Source of the DNA: Streptomyces hygroscopicus
GTDB taxonomy: Bacteria > Actinomycetota > Actinomycetes > Streptomycetales > Streptomycetaceae
Assembly (NCBI RefSeq): GCF_026168105.1
Contig: NZ_LBMW01000002.1
Location: forward strand, 186,001-250,000
Reading direction: 5' to 3'
DNA length: 64,000 bases
In this document: piece after piece, positions 43,914-57,229 of the stretch
Layout of the letters: each line of letters opens with the position of its first letter
How positions within the stretch are numbered: position 1 is the stretch's first letter
Made by a program: the position numbers and the translations under genes
Notes under the pieces: model-generated
Database searches by the model: none
What the model saw: only the letters and a program-made list of their open reading frames with translations
What the model was told of the DNA's origin: nothing

Positions 43914-45122
43914 GTGTCCCGTCGCCTGTTCACCTCGGAGTCCGTGACCGAGGGCCACCCCGACAAGATCGCTGACCAGATCAGCGACACCATTCTCGAC
44001 GCGCTTCTGCGCGAGGACCCGACGTCCCGGGTCGCCGTGGAGACGCTCATCACGACCGGCCTGGTGCATGTGGCCGGCGAGGTCACGACCAAGACGTACG
44101 CGCCGATCGCCCAGCTGGTGCGCGAGAAGATCCTGGAGATCGGCTACGACTCGTCGAAGAAGGGCTTCGACGGCGCGTCCTGTGGTGTCTCGGTTTCGAT
44201 CGGCTCCCAGTCCCCGGACATCGCGCAGGGTGTGGACACGGCGTACGAGTCCCGTGTCGAAGGCGACGACGACGAGCTGGACCGCCAGGGCGCCGGTGAC
44301 CAGGGTCTGATGTTCGGATACGCGACGGACGAGACCCCGACCCTGATGCCGCTGCCGATCTTCCTGGCGCACCGTCTGTCGAAGCGTCTGTCGGACGTCC
44401 GCAAGAACGGCACGATCCCTTATCTGCGTCCGGACGGGAAGACGCAGGTCACCATCGAGTACGACGGTGACAAGGCGGTCCGTCTGGACACGGTGGTGGT
44501 CTCCTCGCAGCATGCGAGCGACATCGATCTGGAGTCCCTGCTGGCTCCCGACATCCGTGAGTTCGTGGTCGAGCCGGAGCTGAAGGCGCTGCTGGACGAG
44601 GGCATCAAGCTGGAGACGGACGGCTACCGTCTGCTGGTCAACCCGACCGGGCGTTTCGAGATCGGCGGTCCGATGGGTGACGCCGGACTGACCGGCCGGA
44701 AGATCATCATCGACACCTATGGCGGTATGGCCCGTCATGGTGGCGGTGCGTTCTCGGGCAAGGACCCGTCCAAGGTGGACCGTTCGGCGGCGTACGCGAT
44801 GCGCTGGGTCGCCAAGAACGTGGTGGCCGCGGGTCTGGCCTCCCGCTGTGAGGTCCAGGTCGCGTATGCGATCGGCAAGGCCGAGCCGGTGGGTCTGTTC
44901 GTGGAGACGTTCGGCACGGCCAAGGTCGACGCCGAGAAGATCGAGCAAGCGATCGCCGAGGTCTTCGACCTGCGCCCGGCCGCGATCATCCGCGACCTCG
45001 ACCTGCTCCGCCCGATCTACGCCCAGACGGCGGCGTACGGCCACTTCGGCCGCGAACTCCCCGATTTCACCTGGGAGCGCACGGACCGCGTGGACGCCCT
45101 GCGGAAGGCGGCGGGGCTGTAG
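43914..45122 (+). CDS. metK: S-adenosylmethionine synthetase
   Basis: Makes SAM from methionine and ATP, the methyl donor for primary and secondary metabolism. The 402-residue protein has [18 protein letters not shown] with the ATP-binding His and Asp, the loop [36 protein letters not shown], and the P-loop-like [23 protein letters not shown] start at 43914 after GGGAG. A terminator follows. Confidence 0.97.
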   Translation: MSRRLFTSESVTEGHPDKIADQISDTILDALLREDPTSRVAVETLITTGLVHVAGEVTTKTYAPIAQLVREKILEIGYDSSKKGFDGASCGVSVSIGSQSPDIAQGVDTAYESRVEGDDDELDRQGAGDQGLMFGYATDETPTLMPLPIFLAHRLSKRLSDVRKNGTIPYLRPDGKTQVTIEYDGDKAVRLDTVVVSSQHASDIDLESLLAPDIREFVVEPELKALLDEGIKLETDGYRLLVNPTGRFEIGGPMGDAGLTGRKIIIDTYGGMARHGGGAFSGKDPSKVDRSAAYAMRWVAKNVVAAGLASRCEVQVAYAIGKAEPVGLFVETFGTAKVDAEKIEQAIAEVFDLRPAAIIRDLDLLRPIYAQTAAYGHFGRELPDFTWERTDRVDALRKAAGL

Positions 45123-45138
45123 CCCTTCCCACACGTCC

Positions 45139-45180
45139 GCGACGAGGCCCGGCGCCCTTGGGGCGACCGGGCTTCGTCGC
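45139..45180 (+). terminator. Terminator after metK
   Basis: A 14-bp stem with one G-U pair (45139-45152 with 45167-45180); the loop itself holds a CGCCC/GGGCG pair. Confidence 0.75.
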
Positions 45181-45279
45181 GTCGGAACGCCTCGGACACC
45201 GCCTTCGGACGCGGGCGAGCGACGGCCGAGTGAGCTCGGGCCCGCCCCGGTGTCAGTGGTCTTTGGTAAGAATGCAAGC

Positions 45280-47430
45280 GTGAGCAGCGGGAACGGGCAG
45301 CATCGGGCGGGCGAGGGAGAAGCCGCGCCGCCCGAGCAGCTTGCGCTGATGCGGGAGGCCGTGCGGAAGGCCCAGGTACCCAGGGCCAAGCCGCGGACGT
45401 GGCGGGGGGCCGCGTTGGCCAAGGAGCTGCCCGTCGCGCGTGTGCTGGTCGACAAGGGCGTGCTGCATCTCGACCGGTACTTCGACTATGCGGTGCCCGA
45501 GGAGCTGGACGCCGTCGCACAGCCCGGGGTCAGGGTCCGGGTGCGGTTCGGGGCCGGCGGGCGCAATGTGCGCGAAGGGCGCCGCGAGGGGGGCGGGCTG
45601 ATCGACGGGTTCCTCGTCGAGCGGGTGGCCGAGTCCGACTACGCGGGACCCCTCGCGGCCCTGGCCCAGGTGGTGTCACCCGAGCCCGTCCTGTCGCCCG
45701 AGCTGTTGGGGCTCGCCCGGGGCGTCGCCGACCGGTACGCGGGCAGCCTCGCCGACGTACTGCAGCTGGCCGTGCCGCCGCGGCACGCCCGGGCCGAGGC
45801 CGCACAGACGGGTGCGCCGCCCCCGCCTCCTCCGGCGCCCGAGCCCGGGTCGTGGCGGCGGTACGGGCGGGGGGCGGAATTCCTGCGGTCGCTGGCTGCC
45901 GGAGCTGCGCCCCGGGCCGTGTGGACCGCCCTGCCCGGGCCGGAGTGGGCGGAGGAGATCGCCCGAGCCGTGCAGGCGACGCTGGCCTCCGGCCGGGGGG
46001 CGCTGGTCGTCGTGCCCGCCGGGCGGCCCGCCGCGCGGGTCGACGCGGCGCTGCGCGGGCTGATGGGCGACGGGCAGCATGCGGTGCTGACGGCCGACGC
46101 CGGGCAGGAGCGGCGCTACCGAGAGTGGCTCTCGGTACGGCGCGGCGCGGTGCGGGCGGTGGTGGGGACGCGGGCCGCCATGTTCGCGCCCGTGCAGAAT
46201 CTCGGGCTCGTCGTCGTCTGGGACGACGGCGATGCCGGTCACAGCGACGACAACGCTCCCTTTCCGCATGTCCGCGAGGTCCTGGAGCTGCGCGCCTCCC
46301 GCGACAGATGCGGCTTTCTGCTGGGCGGCTGGAGCTGCACCGTGGAGGCCGCCCAGCTCGTCGAGACCGGCTGGGCGGCGCCGCTCGTTGCGGACCGCGA
46401 GCGGGTGCGGGCGACCGCGCCGCTTGTACGGACCGTGGGGGACGGAGACCTCGCCCGGGACGAGGCGGCCAGGGCCGCGCGTCTGCCGACACTCGCCTGG
46501 GAGGTCGTACGGGACGGGCTGCGGCAGGGCCCCGTACTGGTGCAGGTGCCGCGGCGTGGCTACATACCCCGGATGGCTTGTGCGCAGTGCCGCGCGCCCG
46601 CCCGGTGCCGCCACTGCGCCGGGCCCCTGACGGCGCGGGACGCCGGGGAGTTGCGGTGCGGGTGGTGCGGACGTGAGGAGACCGCGTGGCACTGCCCTGA
46701 GTGCGGCGGATTCCGGCTGCGGGCCCAGGTCGTTGGGGCCCGGAGGACCGCCGAGGAGCTGGGGCGCGCGTTTCCGGCCGTCCCGGTGCGGACCTCGGGA
46801 CGTGAGCAGGTGCTGGACACGGTGCCGGGGACACCCGCCCTGGTCGTCAGTACGCCCGGTGCCGAGCCCGTCGCCGAGGGCGGGTACGCGGCCGCGCTGC
46901 TCCTCGACGGGTGGGCCATGCTCGGGCGCCCCGATCTGCGTGCGGGCGAGGACGCGCTGCGGCGCTGGATCGGCGCGGGTGCGCTCGTACGTCCGCAGTC
47001 GGCGGGTGGAACCGTCGTGGTCGTCGCCGAGCCGACGCTGCGGCCCGTTCAGGCGCTCGTCCGTTGGGATCCCGTCGGACACGCGGTGCGGGAGCTCGCC
47101 GAGCGGGCGGAACTGGGATTTCCGCCGGTGTCGCGGATGGCGGCGGTGTCCGGGCCGACGGAGGCCGTGGCGGATTTCCTCGCCGGCGCCGAACTCCCGC
47201 CGGACGCCGAGGTGCTGGGACCCGTGCCGGTGCCGGTCACCGAGGCCGGGCGGCCACGGCGGGCTGGGGGGCCGCCATCGGGGGAGCGGTGGGTGCGGGT
47301 GCTCTTCCGGGTGCCACCCGGAAGCGGGGCCGCACTGGCCGCCGGGCTGAAGACCGCACAGGCGGCCCGGACGGCGCGGGGAGGAAGTGACGCGGTGCGG
47401 ATCCGGATCGATCCGCCCGACATCGGCTGA
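45280..47430 (+). CDS. priA: PriA-like primosomal protein lacking helicase motifs
   Basis: Homologue of the PriA restart helicase, 716 residues. The N-terminal DNA-binding part is recognisable (VARVLVDKGVLHLDRYFDYA, QPGVRVRVRFG) and so are the zinc-binding cysteines (CAQCRAPARCRHC, LRCGWCG, CPECGG). The Walker A site, normally GVTGSGKT, reads LPGPEWAEEIA and the DEAH box is replaced by VVVWDDGDAG, so it should not hydrolyse ATP. This degeneration is known for actinobacterial PriA. The GTG at 45280 gives MSSGNGQ; earlier in-frame starts are possible. It follows metK after a terminator. Confidence 0.9.
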   Translation: MSSGNGQHRAGEGEAAPPEQLALMREAVRKAQVPRAKPRTWRGAALAKELPVARVLVDKGVLHLDRYFDYAVPEELDAVAQPGVRVRVRFGAGGRNVREGRREGGGLIDGFLVERVAESDYAGPLAALAQVVSPEPVLSPELLGLARGVADRYAGSLADVLQLAVPPRHARAEAAQTGAPPPPPPAPEPGSWRRYGRGAEFLRSLAAGAAPRAVWTALPGPEWAEEIARAVQATLASGRGALVVVPAGRPAARVDAALRGLMGDGQHAVLTADAGQERRYREWLSVRRGAVRAVVGTRAAMFAPVQNLGLVVVWDDGDAGHSDDNAPFPHVREVLELRASRDRCGFLLGGWSCTVEAAQLVETGWAAPLVADRERVRATAPLVRTVGDGDLARDEAARAARLPTLAWEVVRDGLRQGPVLVQVPRRGYIPRMACAQCRAPARCRHCAGPLTARDAGELRCGWCGREETAWHCPECGGFRLRAQVVGARRTAEELGRAFPAVPVRTSGREQVLDTVPGTPALVVSTPGAEPVAEGGYAAALLLDGWAMLGRPDLRAGEDALRRWIGAGALVRPQSAGGTVVVVAEPTLRPVQALVRWDPVGHAVRELAERAELGFPPVSRMAAVSGPTEAVADFLAGAELPPDAEVLGPVPVPVTEAGRPRRAGGPPSGERWVRVLFRVPPGSGAALAAGLKTAQAARTARGGSDAVRIRIDPPDIG

Positions 47431-47510
47431 GAGCCGAACGCGGCGGCTGCGGATGGATCAGGATCGCTGCGCATCGACCCCGGCCGCTACAGATTGATTC
47501 CGGCCATCGT

Positions 47511-47544
47511 GGGTCGATTTCGGGTCGATTTCAGGGTGATTCCC
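47511..47544. repeat. Short direct repeats and a G-run between priA and the HTH gene
   Basis: GGGTCGATTTC occurs twice in tandem (47511-47521, 47522-47532) with a third degenerate copy at 47534-47544; a run of nine G lies at 47571-47579. The interval separates two convergent genes, so a promoter role is not obvious. Confidence 0.5.
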
Positions 47545-47713
47545 GGTCCAGCCGGATCGATCCGGCGGCCGGGGGGGGGACCGGCGGCCAGGTCCGCGTG
47601 GCGTGTGCGCGTGGTGCCGTCCCGCGGCGGGGCCGTCGCGCGTCCGGGGGGCGCCCGTCGGTGCTGCTCAGGCACACATCACGGACGCCCCCCGGCAGGG
47701 CACCGAGGGTGGC

Positions 47714-49476
<1,763 letters not shown>

Positions 49477-49550
49477 CCTCCACTCCTGCCCGACACCCCA
49501 CGGACGTACGCTGGAAGCGCACGTCGTCCCACACCCGGAGCACCTTTTTC

Positions 49551-50969
49551 GTGAGCGACCAGTCCCGTCGTCCCCGCAAGCCCGGCAAGCCCTACCGCCG
49601 CCCCAAGAAGGACCCCGTCCGCATCCTCGCCTTCGACGCGCTCAGAGCCGTGGACGAGCGGGACGCGTACGCGAACCTCGTCCTGCCGCCGCTGCTGCGC
49701 AAGGCGCGCGAGCGGGACGGCCTCGACGGGCGGGACACGGCGCTCGCCACCGAGCTGGTGTACGGGACGCTGCGCAGGCAGGGGACGTACGACGCCATCC
49801 TCTCGGCCTGTGTCGACCGGCCGCTGCGAGAGGTCGATCCGCCCGTCCTCGACGTGCTGAGTCTCGGTGTCCATCAGCTGCTCGCGACGCGGATCCCGTC
49901 GCACGCCGCCGTGTCCGCCACCGTGGAACTCGCCCGGGTCGTCCTCGGCGACGGGCGCGCCAAGTTCGTCAACGCGGTGCTGCGCAAGGTGGCCCAGGAC
50001 GACCTGGACGGCTGGCTGGAGCGGGTCGCGCCGCCCTACGAGGAGGACCCCGAGGACCACCTCGCCGTCGTGCACTCGCACCCGCGCTGGGTCGTCTCCG
50101 CCCTGTGGGACTCGCTCGGCGGCGGGCGCGCCGGGATCGAGGACCTTCTCGCGGCCGACAACGAACGGCCCGAGGTCACCCTCGTCGCCCGTCCCGGCCG
50201 TGCCACCACCGAGGAGCTGCTCCGCCAAGAGTCCGCGGCGCCGGGCCGCTGGTCCCCGTACGCCGTCCGGCTGACCGAGGGCGGCGAGCCCGGCGCCGTC
50301 GAGGCCGTACGGGAAGGACGTGCGGGTGTCCAGGACGAGGGCAGCCAGCTCGTCGCGCTGGCACTCGCGAACGCGCCCCTGGAGGGGCCCGACGAGCGCT
50401 GGCTCGACGGGTGCGCGGGGCCCGGCGGCAAGGCCGCGCTGCTCGCCGCCCTGGCCGCCGAGCGCGGTGCCGCGTTGCTCGCCTCCGAGAAGCAGCCGCA
50501 CCGGGCCGGTCTGGTCGCGAAGGCGCTCGCCGGGAACCCCGGGCCGTACCAGGTCATCGCCGCCGACGGCACCCGTCCGCCGTGGCTGCCCGGTTCCTTC
50601 GACCGCGTACTGATGGACGTGCCCTGCACGGGTCTCGGGGCGCTGCGCCGCCGCCCCGAGGCGCGGTGGCGCCGTCGGCCCGAGGACCTCGAGGGGTTCG
50701 CGCCGTTGCAGCGCTCCCTGCTGCGAACGGCGCTGGAGTCGGTGCGCGTCGGTGGCGTCGTCGGCTATGCCACCTGTTCGCCCCACCTCGCCGAGACCCG
50801 TGCCGTGGTCGACGACGTGCTCAAGCAGTGCCGGAACGCCGAACTCGTCGACGCCCGGCCGCTGCTGCCCGGCGTACCGGCCCTCGGCGACGGCCCCGAC
50901 GTACAGCTGTGGCCGCATCTGCACGGCACCGACGCGATGTACCTGGCGCTCGTCCGCCGGACCGCCTGA
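49551..50969 (+). CDS. rsmB: 16S rRNA (cytosine-967-C5)-methyltransferase
   Basis: Methylates C967 of 16S rRNA. The 472-residue protein has a NusB-like N-terminal domain ([40 protein letters not shown]) and a Rossmann methyltransferase domain with the SAM motif [16 protein letters not shown], the PC motif [19 protein letters not shown] and the catalytic Cys in [11 protein letters not shown]. The basic start ([19 protein letters not shown]) is typical of Streptomyces. GTG at 49551 after CCGGAG. Confidence 0.94.
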   Translation: MSDQSRRPRKPGKPYRRPKKDPVRILAFDALRAVDERDAYANLVLPPLLRKARERDGLDGRDTALATELVYGTLRRQGTYDAILSACVDRPLREVDPPVLDVLSLGVHQLLATRIPSHAAVSATVELARVVLGDGRAKFVNAVLRKVAQDDLDGWLERVAPPYEEDPEDHLAVVHSHPRWVVSALWDSLGGGRAGIEDLLAADNERPEVTLVARPGRATTEELLRQESAAPGRWSPYAVRLTEGGEPGAVEAVREGRAGVQDEGSQLVALALANAPLEGPDERWLDGCAGPGGKAALLAALAAERGAALLASEKQPHRAGLVAKALAGNPGPYQVIAADGTRPPWLPGSFDRVLMDVPCTGLGALRRRPEARWRRRPEDLEGFAPLQRSLLRTALESVRVGGVVGYATCSPHLAETRAVVDDVLKQCRNAELVDARPLLPGVPALGDGPDVQLWPHLHGTDAMYLALVRRTA

Positions 50970-51093
50970 CCTGTGCACCGCACGCCCGCACGGCAGCGGT
51001 CGCCGTCGAGACGAGGGGGATGGCCGGATCCGGGCCCCATCCACCAGCCGGACCGACGACAACAGTCGGCGCCGGGCATGGCAGGCTTGGCTC

Positions 51094-51780
51094 ATGGCCG
51101 TGCAGATCAACCCCAGCATCCTGTCCGCCGACTTCGCCCGCCTCGCCGAGGAGGCGAAGGCCGTGGAAGGGGCCGACTGGCTCCACGTCGACGTCATGGA
51201 CAACCATTTCGTCCCGAACCTCACGCTCGGCGTGCCGATCGTGGAGTCCCTGGTCCGTGCGACGGACACCCCGCTGGACCTGCACCTGATGATCGAGGAC
51301 GCCGATCGGTGGGCGCCCCAGTACGTCGAGGCGGGCGCCGGATCGGTCACCTTCCACGTCGAGGCGGCCTCGGCGCCGGTGCGACTGGCGCGCGAGATCC
51401 GGGCCAAGGGCGCCCGGGCCTCCATGGCCCTCAAGCCCGCCACGCCCATCGAGCCGTACGAGGACCTGCTGCCCGAGCTGGACATGTTGCTGATCATGAC
51501 CGTCGAGCCCGGCTTCGGCGGCCAGTCGTTCCTCGACATCATGCTGCCGAAGATCCGCCGCACCCGAGAGCTGATCAGCAAGCACGGCCTCGAGCTCTGG
51601 CTGCAGGTCGACGGCGGTGTCTCGGCTTCCACCATCGAGCAGTGCGCCGAGGCGGGGGCGGACGTCTTCGTCGCCGGTTCGGCGGTGTACGGCGCGGCCG
51701 ACCCGTCCGCGGCGGTACGTGCATTGCGCACCCAGGCGGAGCGGGCGACCGCCCGTGCGTCCTGGGCGTGCGACGACTGA
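51094..51780 (+). CDS. rpe: Ribulose-phosphate 3-epimerase
   Basis: Interconverts ribulose-5-P and xylulose-5-P (pentose phosphate pathway). The 228-residue TIM-barrel protein has [20 protein letters not shown], the metal-binding His-Asp in [29 protein letters not shown], and the phosphate-binding [23 protein letters not shown] at 51094 has no ribosome site; CAGGCT ends six bases before it, so a leaderless start is possible. It lies 124 bases after rsmB. Confidence 0.95.
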   Translation: MAVQINPSILSADFARLAEEAKAVEGADWLHVDVMDNHFVPNLTLGVPIVESLVRATDTPLDLHLMIEDADRWAPQYVEAGAGSVTFHVEAASAPVRLAREIRAKGARASMALKPATPIEPYEDLLPELDMLLIMTVEPGFGGQSFLDIMLPKIRRTRELISKHGLELWLQVDGGVSASTIEQCAEAGADVFVAGSAVYGAADPSAAVRALRTQAERATARASWACDD

Positions 51781-51849
51781 GCCAACGGAACCTGAACGCC
51801 GACCGTCCGGGCTGATCAAGTTCGCCGGATCTGCAAGGATGAACGGCGA

Positions 51850-52902
51850 ATGCAGTGTGTGCACAGCAGTGAGGAGATGGCCGTGTCGGGTATGTCGGCG
51901 GGCCGGTCAGCCATGCGGATGGGACCCGCTGAGCTGGTGCAGGCGGCGGCCATGGCCCGTCGCTTCTATCTCGAGGGCAAATCCAAGATCCAGATCGCGG
52001 AGGAGTTCGGCGTCAGCCGCTTCAAGGTGGCCCGGGTCCTGGAGACCGCCCTCGAACGGGATCTCGTACGGATCGAGATCCGTGTTCCGGCCGAGCTGGA
52101 CGCCGAGCGCTCCGACGCGCTGCGCGCCCGCTACGGCCTCAGGCACGCGGTCGTGGTCGAGTCCCCGGCCGAGGCCGAGGAGTCGCCCGACCCGGAGAAC
52201 CTCGGGGAGGTCGCCGCCGACCTGCTCGGCGAGCTGGTCGCCGAGGGCGATGTGCTGGGCCTGGCCTGGGGGCGCTCCACCATCCACATGGCGGCGGCCC
52301 TGGATCGGCTGCCACCGTGCACGGTGGTGCAGCTGACGGGCGTGTACGACGCCGGGACCGCCGAGCGCGGTTCGGTGGAGGCCGTTCGCCGCGCCGCGCA
52401 GGTCTCGGGCGGGGACGCGCACCCCATCTACGCGCCGATGCTGTTGCCCGACGCGGCGACCGCGGCGGCGCTGCGCAACCAGACGGGGATCGCCCGCGCC
52501 TTCGAGTACTTCGACAAGGTCACGGTGGCCTGCGTCTCCATCGGCTCCTGGGAGCCCGGCATCTCGACGGTGCACGACATGCTCAGCGACGAGGAACGCG
52601 CCCACTACGCGTCCCTCGGTGTAGCCGCCGAGATGTCCGCGCACCTCTTCGACGCCGAGGGCCGCCGGGTCGGACGGGACCTCGGGGAACGGTGCATCAC
52701 GGTGAAGGCGGACCAGCTCCGTCGTATCCCAGAGGTCGTCGCGATCGCGGGCGGACAGCGGAAGGCGGCCGCGATCGACGCGGTTCTGCGGTCCGGGCTC
52801 GTCACCAGCCTGGTGACGGACACGTCGGCGGCGGACTACCTGATGACGGCGGGGCCGACGCCGAAGCCCGCGCTGAACCGCGCGGACCCCGACGGGTCCT
52901 GA
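51850..52902 (+). CDS. SorC/DeoR-type transcriptional regulator with sugar-binding domain
   Basis: A 350-residue regulator. An N-terminal helix-turn-helix (AMARRFYLEGKSKIQIAEEF, GVSRFKVARVLE) is followed by a SorC-type sugar-phosphate-binding domain (GDVLGLAWGRSTIHMAAAL, CTVVQLTGVYDAG, VTVACVSIGSWEPGISTVHD, TSAADYLM). It probably senses a phosphorylated sugar; with rpe just upstream, a pentose-phosphate intermediate is a reasonable but untested ligand. The ATG at 51850 lies ten bases after AAGGA; later in-frame starts at 51877 and 51883 (after GAGGAG) cannot be excluded. Confidence 0.88.
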   Translation: MQCVHSSEEMAVSGMSAGRSAMRMGPAELVQAAAMARRFYLEGKSKIQIAEEFGVSRFKVARVLETALERDLVRIEIRVPAELDAERSDALRARYGLRHAVVVESPAEAEESPDPENLGEVAADLLGELVAEGDVLGLAWGRSTIHMAAALDRLPPCTVVQLTGVYDAGTAERGSVEAVRRAAQVSGGDAHPIYAPMLLPDAATAAALRNQTGIARAFEYFDKVTVACVSIGSWEPGISTVHDMLSDEERAHYASLGVAAEMSAHLFDAEGRRVGRDLGERCITVKADQLRRIPEVVAIAGGQRKAAAIDAVLRSGLVTSLVTDTSAADYLMTAGPTPKPALNRADPDGS

Positions 52903-52942
52903 CGACCGCCCGCGCGGGGACGGCTGTGGCAGCATCGGCGCC

Positions 52943-53358
52943 ATGCTGCTGCGGTCCGTCCCTCGCATGCTCGCGGGGCTCCTCGTCTGTCTGACCGTCC
53001 TGCTCACCGGTTGCTCCCCGACGCACACCGCCGGCCCGGCGACCCGTGCCCCCGCCTCGGCTCCGGTCCCCTCCTGGGCTCGGCACCTGGCCACCGTGAA
53101 GGAGTCCGAGCTCCCCGCGGAGGCCCGGCACACCCTCGTCCTCATCGACAAGGGCGGCCCGTACCCCTACACCCAGGACGGCGTCGTCTTCGGCAACTTC
53201 GAGCGCCGGCTGCCACCGCACCCGCGCGGCTATTACCACGAGTACACGGTGCGTATGCCGGGCTCGCGCGACCGTGGGGCCCGGCGCATCGTGACCGGGC
53301 AGGGCGGTGAGATCTACTACACCGACGATCACTACAACTCCTTCAGGGCGGTGCTGAG

Positions 53359-53362
<4 letters not shown>
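52943..53362 (+). CDS. Secreted lipoprotein guanyl-specific ribonuclease (barnase/RNase Sa family)
   Basis: A 139-residue protein. A lipoprotein signal peptide ends in LLTGC (Cys about residue 28), so it should be membrane-anchored outside the cell. The rest matches RNase Sa closely: DKGGPYPYTQDGVVFGNFER, RGYYHEYTVRMPGSRDRGAR, DDHYNSF. The three catalytic residues of RNase Sa are present: Glu in YYHEYTV, Arg in ARRIVTG and His in TDDHYNSF. The two disulfide cysteines of secreted RNase Sa are missing. It overlaps the barstar-like gene (ATGA), forming a toxin-immunity pair. Confidence 0.9.
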
Positions 53363-55262
<1,900 letters not shown>

Positions 55263-55278
55263 GACACCCCCCTTCGGC

Positions 55279-55317
55279 ACGGCCCCTGTTGTCCCGTCGC
55301 GGGACCGCGGGGGCCGT
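55279..55317 (+). terminator. Hairpin after guaB1
   Basis: ACGGCCCC (55279-55286) pairs with GGGGCCGT (55310-55317); inside, GTCCCG pairs with CGGGAC around TC. No T-run. Confidence 0.6.
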
Positions 55318-55336
55318 CCGCGCGTCCGGCCGAAAG

Positions 55337-55375
55337 CCGGGAGACACCGGGAGACACCGGGAGACACCGGGAGAC
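55337..55375 (+). repeat. 10-bp tandem repeat
   Basis: GAGACACCGG is repeated three times (55341-55370), with CCGG before and GAGAC after. The unit is close to one helical turn, so copies face the same side. Confidence 0.9.
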
Positions 55376-55499
55376 GCGACGACCCGCGTCCTACGGTCGG
55401 CTCCATGGTGACCGGCTCCGACGCGGCGGACGAAGCCCAGGCACGCACGATCGCCGGGGCCGTGCAGGACGGCTGGGAACCCGCACCCCGCGGCCGGGC

Positions 55500-55578
55500 T
55501 GCGCAAACATCGAAAGGGCCTGCGCAACGAACATCCGCACCCGCCCGATGAACGCAATGATCTTGCGGAGATGCGCAA
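55500..55578 (+). promoter_or_regulatory. Cluster of Lrp-like boxes upstream of the permease
   Basis: TGCGCAA occurs at 55500-55506, 55521-55527 (21 bases apart) and 55572-55578. Between the last two is the perfect inverted repeat CGCAA-TGATC-TTGCG (55553-55567). This multiple-site, helically spaced array is what Lrp/AsnC proteins recognise, and the Lrp-family gene is directly downstream of the permease. Confidence 0.55.
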
Positions 55579-55725
55579 GGCTGCTGCATTACGCCCGTGG
55601 AGGGCGGACTCGTAGGGTCATGCGCTGTACGTGGCGTGGTGAGGACCCGCTCGGTGGTCCCCGCCCTTGTGGGGTGCCGCCGGTCCCGCCTGCCCCCTTG
55701 CCCGGCAGCGATAAGGAGCCGACGC

Positions 55726-57219
55726 GTGCTCGACCAAGGCGCACCTCCGCAGTCCAGCAGTCATCCAGTCCCCGCGACACCCGGCATCGGCGCGCGTCTG
55801 ATGCGCCGCAAGCCCGTGGAGAGCCTGGTCGCCGAGGGCGGCCAGGGTGAGGGAGGCACGCTGCGGCGTTCCCTCGGGCTGTGGCAGCTCACCATGATCA
55901 GCATCGGTGCCACGCTCGGCACCGGCATCTTCGTGGTCCTCGGCGAGGCCGTCCCCAAGGCCGGTCCCGCCGTCACCCTCTCCTTCGTGATCGCCGGTCT
56001 CACCGCGCTGTTCTCCGCCCTCTCGTACGCCGAGCTGGCGGGCACCATCCCGGTCTCCGGGTCGTCGTACTCGTATGCCTACGCAACGATGGGCGAGCTG
56101 ATCGCCTGGGTCTGCGGCTGGTGCCTGGTCCTGGAGTACGGCGTGTCGGTTGCGGCCGTCGCGGTCGGCTGGGGCCAGTACCTCAACGAGCTGCTGGACG
56201 GGACCATCGGGGTCACCATCCCGGCCGCCCTGTCCGCGCCGCCCGGGGACGGCGGCATCTTCAACCTGCCCGCGCTGATCGTCGTCCTGCTCGCCATGGC
56301 GTTCCTGCTGGGCGGCGCCAAGGAGTCCGCGCGCGCCAACACGATCATGGTCCTCGTGAAGATCGCCGCGCTGCTGCTGTTCTGCCTGATCGGCATCCAG
56401 GGCTTCCGCTCGGGCAACTACGCCAACTTCATGCCCCTCGGCATGGCCGGCGTCAGCGCCGCCGGGGCGACGCTCTTCTTCTCGTACATCGGTTTCGACG
56501 CCGCCTCCACTGCCGGTGAGGAGGCGAAGAACGCGCAGCGCGACCTGCCGCGCGCGATCATGCTGTCGCTCGTCATCGTCACGGCGCTGTACGTCGTCGT
56601 CGCGGCCGTCGCCGTGGGCGCGAAGCCCTGGAAGCGGTTCAACGACTCCGAGGCCGCACTCGCCCAGATCATGAAGGATGTCACGGGACAGACCTTCTGG
56701 GGCACGCTGCTCGCGGCCTGCGCGGTCATCGCCATCGCGAGCGTCGTGCTGACGGTGCTCTACGGCCAGACGCGCATTCTCTTCGCGATGTCCCGGGACG
56801 GCCTGGTGCCCAAGGTCTTCTCGCGCGTCCACCCGCGGACCGGCACCCCCCGCGCCAACACCGTCATCGTGTCCGTCTTCTGCGGCGTCCTCGCCGCGGC
56901 GATCCCGCTCGGGCAGCTCGCCGACGCAACCAGCATCGGCACCCTCTTCGCCTTCGCGCTGGTCAATGTCGCGGTGGTGGTGCTGCGCCGGACGCGGCCG
57001 CACATGACCCGCACCTTCCGGGTGCCGCTGTCGCCGGTGCTGCCCGCGATCGGCTTCTCCTTCTGCGTGTGGATGATGGGCAGTCTCTCGGCCGTCACCT
57101 GGGTGGTCTTCGGTGTCTGGATGGCCGTCGGGCTCGTGTTCTACTTCCTGTATGGCCACCGGCGCTCCCGGCTGGCCGCCGTGGAGCCCGCGGCCCCCGC
57201 AGTCACCGCACAGAAGTGA
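55726..57219 (+). CDS. APC-family amino acid permease
   Basis: A 497-residue membrane protein with about 12 hydrophobic segments and the APC core GATLGTGIFVVLGEA in TM1, AGLTALFSALSYAELAGTIP in TM2-3, and FFSYIGFDAASTAGEEAKNA in TM6-7, which place it with cationic/neutral amino-acid transporters. It would import amino acids with a proton. GTG at 55726, seven bases after AAGGAG, is preferred over longer frames. It ends 10 bases before the Lrp gene, so the two are cotranscribed. Confidence 0.9.
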   Translation: MLDQGAPPQSSSHPVPATPGIGARLMRRKPVESLVAEGGQGEGGTLRRSLGLWQLTMISIGATLGTGIFVVLGEAVPKAGPAVTLSFVIAGLTALFSALSYAELAGTIPVSGSSYSYAYATMGELIAWVCGWCLVLEYGVSVAAVAVGWGQYLNELLDGTIGVTIPAALSAPPGDGGIFNLPALIVVLLAMAFLLGGAKESARANTIMVLVKIAALLLFCLIGIQGFRSGNYANFMPLGMAGVSAAGATLFFSYIGFDAASTAGEEAKNAQRDLPRAIMLSLVIVTALYVVVAAVAVGAKPWKRFNDSEAALAQIMKDVTGQTFWGTLLAACAVIAIASVVLTVLYGQTRILFAMSRDGLVPKVFSRVHPRTGTPRANTVIVSVFCGVLAAAIPLGQLADATSIGTLFAFALVNVAVVVLRRTRPHMTRTFRVPLSPVLPAIGFSFCVWMMGSLSAVTWVVFGVWMAVGLVFYFLYGHRRSRLAAVEPAAPAVTAQK

Positions 57220-57229
57220 ACCGCCCGCC

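Larger units (their letters stand above)
55263..55725. other. 463-base region without a gene between guaB1 and the permease
   Basis: No credible coding frame. It holds a terminator-like hairpin (55279-55317), a 10-bp tandem repeat (55337-55375), and a cluster of TGCGCAA boxes with an inverted repeat (55500-55578) before the permease start. Confidence 0.7.

Noticed and set aside
44719..45279. An N-terminal extension of PriA reaching into metK
   Set aside because: The extra residues are a shadow of metK; PriA-like sequence begins near 45280 after the metK terminator.
55597..55725. An extended N-terminus for the amino-acid permease
   Set aside because: GTG at 55726 has a good AAGGAG ribosome site; the upstream residues show no conserved character.
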